From the NCBI RefSeq assembly GCF_002285265.1, contig NZ_NSJB01000008.1:1-64000 (forward strand): a stretch of DNA of 64,000 nt, in the 5' to 3' direction. The notes below the pieces were generated by a model. The model saw only the letters and a program-made list of their open reading frames with translations. It had not been told where the DNA came from and did not search any database. Each line of letters starts with the position of its first letter. Positions within the stretch are counted from its first letter, which is position 1. This DNA is from Vandammella animalimorsus. GTDB lineage: Bacteria; Pseudomonadota; Gammaproteobacteria; Burkholderiales; Burkholderiaceae_C. Below, piece by piece: positions 9,511 to 20,842 of the stretch. Made by a program: the position numbers and the translations under genes.

Positions 9511-10263
9511 TCAAGCAGCGGCGGCTGCGCGGTTGATGGACTCCAGCGCCACCTGGCGCATGAAGCGCGGGGCCAGGCGCTGGTCGTGGCTGACGAAGAT
9601 CACGCTGCTGCCGGCCTGGGCGCAGGCGGCCAGCAGCAGGTTCATGAAGGCATCGCGGCGGTCTTCGTCGAGGGCCGAGGTCGGCTCATCGGCAATCACC
9701 AGCGGCGGCATGCCCATCAGGGCGCGGGCGGCGGCCACGCGCTGCTGCTGGCCGACCGACAGCGAGCGCGCCGGGCTGTGCCACAGGCTGGCGGGCAGGT
9801 CCATGGCCTGCAGCCAATGGCGGGCGCCGGCCTCCAGGCTGCCGTGCTGGCGCTGTGCGGTCTGTGCGCGCTCGGGCGCAAAGCGGCAAGGCAGCAGCAC
9901 GTTGTCCTGCACGCTCAGGTAGGGCAACAGGTTGAACTGCTGAAAGATGTAGCCCAGCTGCCGGGCGCGCCAGGCATCGCGTTGTGAGCGGCCCAGGCTG
10001 GCCCAGTCGCGCCCGCCCAGCAGTACCTGACCCTGCTGCGGCAGAAACACCCCGGCCAGCAGCGACAGCAGCGTGCTTTTGCCGCTGCCGCTGGGGCCGT
10101 GGAGGAACACCGTCTCGCCGTGGCGGACGCTGAACTCCTCGATCTCCAGGCAAGGCCGCGGCTGCCCTGGCCATTGGTAGCGCAGCTGCCGCACCTGCAC
10201 CATGGCCGGCGCGGCGGCTGTTGCTGCTGCGGGCTGCGGCGCTGCTGCGGCCAGCGGGATCAT
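9511..10263 (-). CDS. ABC transporter ATP-binding protein, LolD/MacB-like
   Basis: 250-residue ATPase with Walker A GPSGSGKST (about 55-63), the signature SVGQQQRVAAARAL and Walker [13 protein letters not shown], followed by the switch histidine in FVSHDQR. The sequence is closest to the ATPases that serve FtsX-type permeases. The ATG at 10263 overlaps the zrgA stop codon (ATGA), so the two are translationally coupled. A second in-frame ATG at 10203 gives a shorter product starting MVQVRQL. Confidence 0.88.
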   Translation of the reverse strand: MIPLAAAAPQPAAATAAAPAMVQVRQLRYQWPGQPRPCLEIEEFSVRHGETVFLHGPSGSGKSTLLSLLAGVFLPQQGQVLLGGRDWASLGRSQRDAWRARQLGYIFQQFNLLPYLSVQDNVLLPCRFAPERAQTAQRQHGSLEAGARHWLQAMDLPASLWHSPARSLSVGQQQRVAAARALMGMPPLVIADEPTSALDEDRRDAFMNLLLAACAQAGSSVIFVSHDQRLAPRFMRQVALESINRAAAAA

Positions 10264-10871
10264 TTCCAGCTCAGGCGCGTTTGCCCGTTCTTGAGCGTGC
10301 GCTGGAACTGCCCCTGGGGCATGGCCAGTTGCACCTCAATGGTGTGCAGGCTGGTGAAGGTCTTGGCCAGCTGCACCTCGATGGCCTCAAGCGCCTCGGG
10401 CCGGGCGCAGTCGAAGCGGTAGCTGACCTCGACGTCGGCATGCTCATGCTTGTCGTCATGATCATGGTCGTGCTTTTTGCCGTGCGGGTGGTCGTCGTGG
10501 TCGTGCTCTTCTTCCAGGCCGTCGATGTCCACCTTTTTCAGCTCACAAGCGGCTGCGGCCGAGGGGCTGAACAGGCTGGCGGCCTGTTTCAGTTGTTGGC
10601 GGGCTTTGCGCAGCGCCTCCTTATCCTGCTTGGAGCGCGCCTCATGCTCGAAGCCGGTGATGTCGGCCTGCGGCGAGGTCAGCTCCAGCAGCAGCTGCTT
10701 GCCATCGAGCGCCACATCCAGATGCGCCACGCCATGCACGTGCGGGTGCTGCTGGTGGTCGTCGTCATGGTCGTGCCCGTCGTGCTTGCCGTGCGCCTGG
10801 GCGGCGCCCAGCAGGCAGCTGCTGAGCACCAGGGCGGCGCACACGGAGCGGTTGGGGGTGAAGCGTTGCAT
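10260..10871 (-). CDS. zrgA: ZrgA-like (DUF2796) histidine-rich periplasmic zinc protein
   Basis: 203 residues with a signal peptide (cleavage likely after AQA, residue 26). There are two histidine/aspartate-rich stretches, at 27-46 and 121-145, separated by the conserved VHGVAHLDVALDG block of DUF2796. In Vibrio cholerae the related ZrgA belongs to a zinc-uptake system. Here it heads an operon with an ABC ATPase, an FtsX-like permease and a DUF3299 protein. The His clusters should bind zinc in the periplasm. A candidate sigma70 promoter lies about 110 bases upstream. Confidence 0.85.
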   Translation of the reverse strand: MQRFTPNRSVCAALVLSSCLLGAAQAHGKHDGHDHDDDHQQHPHVHGVAHLDVALDGKQLLLELTSPQADITGFEHEARSKQDKEALRKARQQLKQAASLFSPSAAAACELKKVDIDGLEEEHDHDDHPHGKKHDHDHDDKHEHADVEVSYRFDCARPEALEAIEVQLAKTFTSLHTIEVQLAMPQGQFQRTLKNGQTRLSWK

Positions 10872-10974
10872 GGCAATGGCCTTTCAATCACAGAATGGGT
10901 GGAAACACGGGCGCGAGCGCGCCAGCGTGCAGCGCCGCAGCCATGGCCGCGGCCGCGGCCGCGCGATGGTGGCG

Positions 10975-11002
10975 ATCATAAGTGGTAACGTGAAATCAAT
11001 AA
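10975..11002 (-). promoter_or_regulatory. Candidate promoter of the zrgA operon
   Basis: Read on the minus strand, TTATTG (11002-10997) and TATGAT (10980-10975) are separated by 16 bases. The surrounding GGTTAT...GTTACC segment is weakly symmetric and could hold a Zur-type operator, but it does not match a known Zur box well. Confidence 0.35.
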
Positions 11003-11082
11003 CCGCCGCAGGCGCTTTTCCTAACCCGGGTGAAGGGCTGTTGCTGCCTGTGCCCTGGGCTGCATCAGGCCTGGGCCGCGGC

Positions 11083-11111
11083 TTGACGCAAAGTGCATAA
11101 CACGCTCTAAA
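11083..11111 (+). promoter_or_regulatory. Candidate sigma70 promoter of the heme oxygenase gene
   Basis: TTGACG (11083-11088) and TCTAAA (11106-11111) are 17 bases apart. Just downstream, AAATCGATTT (11122-11131) is a perfect 10-base palindrome inside an AT-rich stretch that could be a Fur-type operator; the match to a Fur box is only partial. Confidence 0.45.
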
Positions 11112-11155
11112 CGTACAATCGAAATCGATTTGCAATTACCTATCGGAGCTTGCCC

Positions 11156-11761
11156 ATGAGCCAATCCCCATCTTCTGTTGCCACACGCAGCCAGCGCCTC
11201 AAGGCGGCCACCCATGCGGTGCATGACACGCTGGACAAAAGCATCATGGCGGCCGACATCTTTGCCAACCGTGAGCAGTTCGGGCGCTTTCTGCGCGTGC
11301 AGTACCGCTTTCACCGCGACATCGAGGCCTTGTACGCGCAGCCGGCCGTGGCCGCGCTGGTGCCCGAGCTGGCGCAGCGCTGCCGCCTGCCGGAGATCGC
11401 CGCCGACCTGCGGGATCTGCAGCAGCCGCAGCCCGCAGCCGAGCCTGCCCGCCTGGGGGCTGACACCCCGCTGCCCACAGCGCTGGGCTGGCTGTACGTG
11501 GCCGAGGGCTCGAACCTGGGCGGCACCATCCTGTTCAAGATCGCCAGCGAGAAGCTGGGCCTGGGGCGGGATTTCGGCGCGCGCCACCTGGCCGCGCACC
11601 CCGATGGCGCGGCCCGGCACTGGCGCGCCTTCACTGCGGCGCTGGACGCCGCGCCCCTCTCGCCCGAGGAGGAAAGCCAGATGATGCAGGCGGCCCAAGA
11701 GGCCTTTGCCACCGTGCAGGCCTACGCCCGCGAAGAATTGGCGCCCCCCGCCTTGGCTTGA
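11156..11761 (+). CDS. Biliverdin-producing heme oxygenase, HemO/PigA type
   Basis: 201-residue cytoplasmic enzyme that opens heme to biliverdin, CO and iron. The N-terminal LKAATHAVHDTLD segment holds the candidate heme-ligand histidine (H20 or H23). The distal-helix motif LGWLYVAEGSNLGG, conserved in bacterial HemO/BphO proteins, is present. ATG 11156 is chosen because GGAG at 11145-11148 is correctly spaced; a TTG lies two codons upstream. No heme receptor, TonB gene or bacteriophytochrome is adjacent, so both iron acquisition and chromophore supply remain possible. It diverges from the zrgA operon. Confidence 0.85.
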   Translation: MSQSPSSVATRSQRLKAATHAVHDTLDKSIMAADIFANREQFGRFLRVQYRFHRDIEALYAQPAVAALVPELAQRCRLPEIAADLRDLQQPQPAAEPARLGADTPLPTALGWLYVAEGSNLGGTILFKIASEKLGLGRDFGARHLAAHPDGAARHWRAFTAALDAAPLSPEEESQMMQAAQEAFATVQAYAREELAPPALA

Positions 11762-11770
11762 GCTCCGCCT

Positions 11771-11797
11771 CTTGAAAATAGTCGCTTTGCCAATAGA
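11771..11797 (+). promoter_or_regulatory. Candidate heat-shock (sigma32-like) promoter of hsp20
   Basis: CTTGAAA at 11771-11777 is an exact match to the sigma32 -35 element. About 12-13 bases later CCAATAGAT is a weak match to the -10 element. It lies 58 bases before a small heat-shock protein gene. Confidence 0.5.
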
Positions 11798-11854
11798 TGG
11801 ATGACAAGCCGCTGGCGCCATGCGCCAGCCCATCCACAAAGCAAGGAGGACTTT

Positions 11855-12292
11855 ATGAGCAACCAACTCAGCCGCATGCGTGGCAGCCTGTTCGACGATT
11901 TGTTCAAGGAGATCGCGCCGGGCTTTTTCATCAAGCCATTGCACGGTGACCCGCTGCCCAGCGCCGCGCAGATCAAGATCGATGTGAGCGAGAGCGAGGG
12001 CGCCTACAAGGTGCTGGCCGAGGTGCCCGGCGTGGGCAAGGAGGACATCCACGTCTCCATCGACGGCAGCGTCGTCACCCTCAGCGCCGAGGTCAAGCAG
12101 CACGACAGCCAGCAGGGCGAGGGCGAGAAAGTGCTGCGCAGCGAGCGCTACTATGGCTCGGTCTCGCGCAGCTTCCAGCTGCCGCAGGACATCGACGCCG
12201 CCGCCGCCAAGGCCAAGTACGACAACGGCGTGCTGGTGCTGACCCTGCCCAAGAAGCAGGCCGGCGCTTCGCAGCGCCTGATGGTGGAGTAA
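11855..12292 (+). CDS. Hsp20/alpha-crystallin family small heat-shock protein
   Basis: 145-residue chaperone that holds unfolding proteins in the cytoplasm. The alpha-crystallin domain spans about residues 35-133, with the strand VLAEVPGVGKEDIHVSIDG and the family hallmark NGVLVLTLPKK near the end. A strong ribosome-binding site AAGGAGGA at 11843-11850 fixes the ATG at 11855. It is a single-gene unit between a heat-shock-like promoter and a pair of hairpins. Confidence 0.93.
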   Translation: MSNQLSRMRGSLFDDLFKEIAPGFFIKPLHGDPLPSAAQIKIDVSESEGAYKVLAEVPGVGKEDIHVSIDGSVVTLSAEVKQHDSQQGEGEKVLRSERYYGSVSRSFQLPQDIDAAAAKAKYDNGVLVLTLPKKQAGASQRLMVE

Positions 12293-12302
12293 GCGCCGCC
12301 GC

Positions 12303-12365
12303 GCGGGGGCACAAGCCCCCGCAGCAATCATCTTCCAGGGCCGCCTTCGGGTGGCCCTTTTTGTG
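12303..12365 (+). terminator. Tandem hairpins ending hsp20
   Basis: GCGGGGGC (12303-12310) and GCCCCCGC (12315-12322) form a perfect stem with an ACAA loop. A second stem, AGGGCCGCC with GGTGGCCCT around a TTCG tetraloop (12337-12358), runs straight into a T tract and is the likely terminator. Confidence 0.85.
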
Positions 12366-12419
12366 TCTGGCATGTTTGGCTTGGGGCGCATTCTTTGCGT
12401 CCCTCTGTCCCCTGTGAGA

Positions 12420-12449
12420 TTGTGGCGCGGCGCGCAACTCCCGTAGAAT
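12420..12449 (+). promoter_or_regulatory. Candidate sigma70 promoter of the beta-oxidation operon
   Basis: TTGTGG (12420-12425) and TAGAAT (12444-12449) are separated by 18 bases. The predicted start point, near 12456, falls just before the 22-base palindrome described next. Confidence 0.55.
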
Positions 12450-12458
12450 GCGCGGCGG

Positions 12459-12480
12459 AAATAGCACGACCGTTCTATTT
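12459..12480 (+). promoter_or_regulatory. 22-bp palindromic operator upstream of the beta-oxidation genes
   Basis: The site reads AAATAG, one base, ACG, two bases, CGT, one base, CTATTT: 18 of 22 positions are symmetric. Its size and two-fold symmetry are typical of TetR-family operators, and its place at the predicted transcription start fits a repressor that blocks fadB/fadA-like genes until acyl-CoA is present. The regulator is not encoded nearby. Confidence 0.6.
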
Positions 12481-12507
12481 TTTTCCAACCGTTTCTAAGG
12501 AGACTTC

Positions 12508-14607
<2,100 letters not shown>

Positions 14608-14620
14608 AAGGATTACCGAC

Positions 14621-15796
<1,176 letters not shown>

Positions 15797-15846
15797 GTGA
15801 TGCCATGCATGCCGGCCAGCGGCCTGGCATGCACCGCAGCAAAACC

Positions 15847-15879
15847 AAAGGCGCAGCCTGTCACAGGGCTGCGCCTTTT
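15847..15879. terminator. Bidirectional terminator between the thiolase and pseudouridine synthase genes
   Basis: AAAGGCGCAGCC (15847-15858) and GGCTGCGCCTTT (15867-15878) form a perfect 12-bp stem with T tract on the right and A tract on the left, so it can serve both convergent genes. A weaker GCATGCC/GGCATGC hairpin precedes it. Confidence 0.85.
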
Positions 15880-15926
15880 GCACTCTGGCGTTTGGTGTGC
15901 TGCCGTTTGTGTTCTGCCGGGTGCCA

Positions 15927-15943
15927 GAGCCTGTTCAAAACTC
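15927..15943 (+). repeat. Solo end of the intergenic inverted-repeat element
   Basis: The sequence GAGCCTGTTCAAAACTC matches the terminal repeat of the 177-bp element at 49677-49853 and the short hairpin copy at 22351-22393. On the minus strand it supplies the last codons and stop (TGA) of the pseudouridine synthase gene. Confidence 0.5.
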
Positions 15944-16693
15944 GGCGGGCGATTCAAAGAACATGGGCTTGCCGCTGATGGGGTGCTCAAAGCCCAGCTC
16001 GCGCGCGTGCAGCAGCAGGCGCGGCGCGGCATTGAGGGCTGCGCCCTGGGCGTAGAGCGGATCGCCCAGGATGGGGTGGCCGATGCTTTGCAGGTGCACG
16101 CGCAGCTGGTGCGTGCGGCCGGTGATGGGCTCCAGATCCAGCCGGGTGTGGGCGATGGGGTAGTGCGGCGCACCGGGCGGGGCGGGCAGCACGCGCCAGC
16201 GCGTCTGGCTGGGCTTGCCCTGCACTTCATCGACGATGTGCAGCGGGCGGCGCTCCCAATCGAGGGCCAGCGGCTTGTCGATCAGGCCCCAGCCGGGCTC
16301 GGCGGCGTTGCCATCGCCAGGGCTGGAAGGCGGCGTGGCCAGCTGCCCGGCCAGCTGCCCAGCCACGACGGCGGTATAGCGCTTGTGCACCTGCCGCTGC
16401 GCAAAGGCGATGGACAGCAGGCGGTGCACCTGCGGGCTGCGCGCCATGACCAGCAGCCCGGAGGTGGACATGTCCAGCCGGTGCACGATCAGCGCATTGC
16501 GCCAGTACTGCTGCGCGCGCCAGGCCAGTGAGTCGCGCTTGTGCTCGCCGCGCCCGGGCACGCTCAGCAGCTCGTGGGGCTTGAACAGCACCAGCAGGTG
16601 CTTGTCCTCGTACAGCGCGCGGGGCTTGCTCCAGGCGCTGCGGCTGGGCGGGGCGTCGGGGGCAGGCGGGTCGTCGAAAGCGTCGGCAGGCAT
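15935..16693 (-). CDS. RluA-family pseudouridine synthase
   Basis: 252-residue enzyme isomerising a uridine in rRNA or tRNA. The catalytic motif HRLDMSTSG gives D74 as nucleophile, and the C-terminal RTHQLRVHLQSIGHPILGDPLY block is characteristic. No S4 RNA-binding domain is present, which suggests RluA or a related short member; the target base cannot be assigned. ATG 16693 (MPADAF) is chosen because 44 further upstream residues in the open frame are Pro/Ala-rich and not part of the family. The stop codon lies in a repeat-element end. Confidence 0.88.
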   Translation of the reverse strand: MPADAFDDPPAPDAPPSRSAWSKPRALYEDKHLLVLFKPHELLSVPGRGEHKRDSLAWRAQQYWRNALIVHRLDMSTSGLLVMARSPQVHRLLSIAFAQRQVHKRYTAVVAGQLAGQLATPPSSPGDGNAAEPGWGLIDKPLALDWERRPLHIVDEVQGKPSQTRWRVLPAPPGAPHYPIAHTRLDLEPITGRTHQLRVHLQSIGHPILGDPLYAQGAALNAAPRLLLHARELGFEHPISGKPMFFESPAEF

Positions 16694-16818
16694 GGGCGGG
16701 CAGGTGATGGGCTGTGGGATGGGGCCGGGATGGGCCAGGGCGCATTGGCGCGCGGCAGCGGCGCGGGGCGCGCGAGGGTAACAGAAAGACAGCGCCGTAG
16801 GGGTGGCGGTGGCCAAGC

Positions 16819-16852
16819 CTGTCATACAGACGTCACAAAGCCTTTTTACAGT
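16819..16852 (+). promoter_or_regulatory. Pho box and -10 element of the pst operon
   Basis: CTGTCAT (16819-16825), ACAG, then ACGTCAC (16830-16836) gives two 7-bp half-sites at the 11-bp repeat of a PhoB-binding Pho box. TACAGT (16847-16852) sits 10 bases later, where the -10 of a PhoB-activated promoter belongs. The downstream gene is pstS and phoB itself is in the same operon. Confidence 0.75.
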
Positions 16853-16936
16853 GCGCGGCGTCAGTGCTCAGGGCTTTCTTGTCGGGCGCGCTGACGACTT
16901 CTCCCATCACCCCCCGATCCATCCATGAGGAATCCG

Positions 16937-17977
16937 ATGAGCAAGTTTGTTTTCCATGCAATGGCCGCGTGCAGCCTGGCCTTGTCCGTGGCGGGCAGCG
17001 CCTGGGCGCAGGACGTCAATGGCGCGGGCGCGAGTTTTCCGGCGCCGGTGTATGCCAAGTGGGCTTCGGACTACCACGCGGCCACGCAGCTGCGCATCAA
17101 TTACCAGTCGGTGGGCTCCAGCGCGGGGCTGCGCCAGATCGAGGCGCGCACGGTGGATTTTGGCGCCTCCGATGCGCCGCTCAAGGACGAGGCGCTCAAG
17201 GACAAGGGGCTGGTGCAGTTCCCCACCGTGATCGGCGGCATCGTGCCGGTGGTCAACATCAAGGGGGTGGAGCCAGGCCAGCTGCGCCTGACCGGGCCGG
17301 TGCTGGCCGACATTTACCTGGGCAAGGTGCGCAAGTGGAGCGATGCGGCGATCCAGTCGCTCAACCCGGAGCTGAAGCTGCCCGATGACCAGATCGCCGT
17401 GGTGCGCCGCGCCGATGGCTCGGGCACGACGTTTGGCTTTACCAATTACCTCAGCCAGGTCAGCCAGGCCTGGAAGGAGCAGGTGGGCGAGGGCTCGGCC
17501 GTGAAGTGGCCCACCGGCTCGGGCGGCAAGGGCAATGAGGGCGTGGCCGCCTTCGTCAGCCGCCTGCCCAGCTCCATCGGCTATGTGGAATACGCCTACG
17601 CCAAGCAGAACAAGATTGCCTATGCGCAATTGCAGAACAAGGACGGGCAGTTCGTGCACCCGGGCGAGGCGTCCTTCAAGGCCGCGGCCGAAGGCGCCGA
17701 TTGGCAAAACAGTTTCTACCAGGTGCTCAACAACAAGCCGGGCGCGGCCGCATGGCCGATCACCACGACGACCTACATCCTGATGCACGCCAAGCAGGAC
17801 AACGCCGGCAAGGCGGCGGCCACGCTGAAGTTCTTCGACTGGGCCTATCAGCATGGCGATGCGCCGGCGGCCTCGCTGGACTATGTGGCGCTGCCCGCCA
17901 GCGTCAAGGACATGGTGCGCAAGCAGTGGGCCGAGGGCATCCGCGATGCGGCGGGCCAGCCCATTGCCTGGCAGTGA
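16937..17977 (+). CDS. pstS: Phosphate ABC transporter, periplasmic phosphate-binding protein PstS
   Basis: 346-residue periplasmic binding protein with a signal peptide (cleavage after SAWA, near residue 24) and the family opening NGAGASFPAPVYAKW. The phosphate-contacting segments GSSAGLRQI, ASDAPL and RADGSGTTFGFTNYL are present. ATG 16937 is preferred over ATG 16925 because GAGGAA lies just upstream of it. It leads pstSCAB-phoU-phoB under a Pho box, so expression should rise on phosphate limitation. Confidence 0.95.
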   Translation: MSKFVFHAMAACSLALSVAGSAWAQDVNGAGASFPAPVYAKWASDYHAATQLRINYQSVGSSAGLRQIEARTVDFGASDAPLKDEALKDKGLVQFPTVIGGIVPVVNIKGVEPGQLRLTGPVLADIYLGKVRKWSDAAIQSLNPELKLPDDQIAVVRRADGSGTTFGFTNYLSQVSQAWKEQVGEGSAVKWPTGSGGKGNEGVAAFVSRLPSSIGYVEYAYAKQNKIAYAQLQNKDGQFVHPGEASFKAAAEGADWQNSFYQVLNNKPGAAAWPITTTTYILMHAKQDNAGKAAATLKFFDWAYQHGDAPAASLDYVALPASVKDMVRKQWAEGIRDAAGQPIAWQ

Positions 17978-18039
17978 TAGGACGGCTGCAGCGCGCTGCT
18001 GCAGCGTGAACCATGCGATGCAACACACAAGAGGCGGCC

Positions 18040-19074
18040 ATGTCTGATGCCTTGACCATGCCTGCGGTGAACACCGCTGGCCCCGATCCCCAGGCCCGCC
18101 AGCAGCCGCTGCGGCAAGAGGGGCCCAAGCTGCCGCAGCGCAGGGTCGGCAGGCTGCCCGATCTGCTCTTTGGCCTGCTCACGCGCGGCGCGGCCGTGCT
18201 GACGCTGGCCGCGCTGGCGGGCATCATGGTGTCGCTGCTGGTGGCGGCCTGGCCGGCGATCCAGGCCTTTGGCCTGGGCTTTGTCTTCAACGCCGAATGG
18301 GATCCGGTGCTGGAGGAGTTCGGCGGCCTGTCGATGATTTATGGCACGCTGGCCACGTCGCTGATTGCGCTGCTCATTGCGGTGCCGGTGAGCTTTGGCA
18401 TCGCGCTGTTTTTGACCGAGCTGGCCCCGCCCTGGCTCAAGCGCCCGCTGGGCACGGCCATTGAGCTGTTGGCGGCCGTGCCCTCGATCGTCTATGGCAT
18501 GTGGGGGCTGATGGTGTTCGGCCCGGTGCTGGTGGAGTATTTCCAAAAGCCGCTGCAGGCCTTGCTGGGCGATGTGCCGGTGCTGGGGGCGCTGTTTGGC
18601 GGCGTGCCCATGGGCATTGGCCTGCTGCCGGCGGGCATCATCCTGGCGATCATGATCATTCCCTACATCGCGGCGGTGATGCGCGATGTGTTCGAGGTCA
18701 CGCCGGCGCTGCTCAAAGAGTCGGCCTATGGCCTGGGCGCGACGACCTGGGAGGTGGTCTGGAAGGTGGTGCTGCCCTACACCAAGGCCGGCGTGATCGG
18801 CGGCATCATGCTGGGGCTGGGGCGCGCGCTGGGCGAGACCATGGCCGTGACTTTTGTGATCGGCAACGTGGCGCAGCTCTCGGCCTCGCTGTTCGATCCG
18901 GCCAGCAGCATCACCGCCACGCTGGCCAATGAGTTTGCCGAGGCCAGCGCCGGGCTGCACCAGGCCTCGCTGTTCTATCTGGGCGCGCTGCTGTTTTTCA
19001 TCACCTTCGTGGTGCTGGCGCTGTCCAAGCTGTTGCTGCTGCACCTGCAAAAGGGCGAAGGGAGAAAGTCATGA
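18040..19074 (+). CDS. pstC: Phosphate ABC transporter permease PstC
   Basis: 344-residue inner-membrane permease with six predicted helices after a 35-residue polar N-terminus. The coupling (EAA) motif appears as [20 protein letters not shown], and [16 protein letters not shown] is the PstC signature. ATG 18040 has GAGG five bases upstream; ATG 18013 is in frame. The stop overlaps the pstA start as ATGA. Confidence 0.94.
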   Translation: MSDALTMPAVNTAGPDPQARQQPLRQEGPKLPQRRVGRLPDLLFGLLTRGAAVLTLAALAGIMVSLLVAAWPAIQAFGLGFVFNAEWDPVLEEFGGLSMIYGTLATSLIALLIAVPVSFGIALFLTELAPPWLKRPLGTAIELLAAVPSIVYGMWGLMVFGPVLVEYFQKPLQALLGDVPVLGALFGGVPMGIGLLPAGIILAIMIIPYIAAVMRDVFEVTPALLKESAYGLGATTWEVVWKVVLPYTKAGVIGGIMLGLGRALGETMAVTFVIGNVAQLSASLFDPASSITATLANEFAEASAGLHQASLFYLGALLFFITFVVLALSKLLLLHLQKGEGRKS

Positions 19075-19964
19075 ACCAGTCGCCCAAGCAGGCCAGGCCG
19101 ATGGCCAGACCAGGCAGCCCCGAGCAGCGGGCGCAGCTCTTTGCGCGCCGCAAGCGCGTCAACGCGCTGGCCATTGCGCTGTCGCTGCTGGCCATGGTGC
19201 TGGGCGTGTTCTGGCTGTTGTGGATTTTGTGGGAGACGCTGCGCCAGGGCCTGGGCGGGTTGAGCTGGGCGCTGTTCACGCAATCAACCCCGGCGCCCAA
19301 CACGCCCGGCGGCCTGGCCAATGCGCTGTATGGCTCTTTCGTGATGGTGCTGCTGGCCACCTTCGTGGCCACGCCCATTGGCATTCTGGCGGGCATCAGC
19401 CTGGCGGAGTTCAACCCCAAGGGCTGGCTGGCCTCGACCACGCGCTTTGTCAACGACATCCTGCTCTCGGCGCCCAGCATCGTCATCGGCCTGTTCGTCT
19501 ACGCCATCGTCGTGGCCCGGTTCAAGGGCTTTTCGGCCTATGCCGGGGCCTTTGCGCTGGGGCTGCTGGTGGTGCCGGTGGTGCTGCGCACCACCGAGAA
19601 CATGCTGATGCTGGTGCCCAACGGCTTGCGTGAGGCGGCCTATGCGCTGGGCGCGCCCAAGTGGAAGGTGATCTGCATGGTCACGCTGCGCGCGGCGCGC
19701 TCGGGCGTCATCACCGGCATGCTGCTGGCCGTGGCGCGCATCTCGGGCGAGACCGCGCCGCTGCTGTTCACCTCGCTGAACAACCAGTTCTGGAACACCG
19801 ACATGGGCCAGCCCATGGCCAGCCTGCCGGTGGTGATCTTCCAGTTCGCCATGAGCCCCTATGAGAACTGGCAGCAACTGGCCTGGGCCGGGGTGTTTCT
19901 CATCACGCTGGCGGTGCTGGGCCTGAATGTGCTGGCGCGCTATGTGACGCGCCAAAAGCGCTGA
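19071..19964 (+). CDS. pstA: Phosphate ABC transporter permease PstA
   Basis: 297-residue partner permease of PstC, with six membrane helices, the coupling motif [19 protein letters not shown] and the PstA signature [13 protein letters not shown]. It overlaps pstC by four bases and is followed 53 bases later by pstB. Confidence 0.94.
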   Translation: MNQSPKQARPMARPGSPEQRAQLFARRKRVNALAIALSLLAMVLGVFWLLWILWETLRQGLGGLSWALFTQSTPAPNTPGGLANALYGSFVMVLLATFVATPIGILAGISLAEFNPKGWLASTTRFVNDILLSAPSIVIGLFVYAIVVARFKGFSAYAGAFALGLLVVPVVLRTTENMLMLVPNGLREAAYALGAPKWKVICMVTLRAARSGVITGMLLAVARISGETAPLLFTSLNNQFWNTDMGQPMASLPVVIFQFAMSPYENWQQLAWAGVFLITLAVLGLNVLARYVTRQKR

Positions 19965-20017
19965 GCGCAGCAGCGCATGTTTTCCCCCGAATCATCCAAC
20001 CCCAAGGAAATCCGCCC

Positions 20018-20800
20018 ATGAACACGGCTATGAGCCAACCGCAGGAGCCGGCCAAGATTGCGGTGCGCAATCTGAATTTCTATTACGGCAAGTTCCATGC
20101 GCTTAAGAACATCAGCATGGAGATCCCAGAGAAGAAGGTCACGGCCTTCATCGGCCCCTCGGGCTGCGGCAAGTCCACGCTGCTGCGCACCTTCAACCGC
20201 ATGTTCGAGCTCTACCCCGAGCAGCGCGCCGAGGGCCAGATCATGCTCGACGGCGAGAACCTGCTCTCGCGCAACCTGGACGTGGCGCTGGTGCGCGCGC
20301 GTGTGGGCATGGTGTTCCAAAAGCCCACGCCGTTTCCGATGTCGGTCTATGACAACGTGGCTTTTGGCGTGCGCCTGTTCGAGCGCCTGTCCAAGTCGGA
20401 GATGGACGACCGCGTCGAGAGCGCGCTGCGCAAGGCGGCGCTGTGGGACGAGGTCAAGGACAAGCTGCATCAGAGCGGCTCGGGCCTCTCGGGCGGGCAG
20501 CAGCAGCGCCTGTGCATTGCGCGCGGCATTGCCGTGATGCCCGAGGTGCTGCTGCTCGACGAGCCCTGCTCGGCGCTCGATCCGCTCTCGACCAGCAAGA
20601 TCGAGGAGCTGATCGAGGAGCTCAAGGACGAGTACACCGTGGTCATCGTCACGCACAACATGCAGCAGGCCGCGCGCTGCAGCGATTACACCGCCTACAT
20701 GTACCTGGGCGATCTGATGGAGTTCGGCCCCACCAAGGAGCTGTTCATCAAGCCCCAGCGCAAGGAAACCGAGGACTACATCACCGGCCGTTTTGGCTGA
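20018..20800 (+). CDS. pstB: Phosphate ABC transporter ATP-binding protein PstB
   Basis: 260-residue ATPase powering PstCA. Walker [10 protein letters not shown] is at 46-54. The PstB-typical [19 protein letters not shown] block, the signature [13 protein letters not shown] and Walker [14 protein letters not shown] follow. The C-terminus [12 protein letters not shown] is characteristic of PstB. Confidence 0.96.
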   Translation: MNTAMSQPQEPAKIAVRNLNFYYGKFHALKNISMEIPEKKVTAFIGPSGCGKSTLLRTFNRMFELYPEQRAEGQIMLDGENLLSRNLDVALVRARVGMVFQKPTPFPMSVYDNVAFGVRLFERLSKSEMDDRVESALRKAALWDEVKDKLHQSGSGLSGGQQQRLCIARGIAVMPEVLLLDEPCSALDPLSTSKIEELIEELKDEYTVVIVTHNMQQAARCSDYTAYMYLGDLMEFGPTKELFIKPQRKETEDYITGRFG

Positions 20801-20842
20801 GGCGCGGCCGCCGCGCCGCCACTGCCGCAAGGAGCTTTGCCC

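Noticed and set aside
16694-16825. N-terminal extension of the pseudouridine synthase
   Set aside because: Would overlap the Pho-box region and adds Pro/Ala-rich residues absent from RluA-type proteins.
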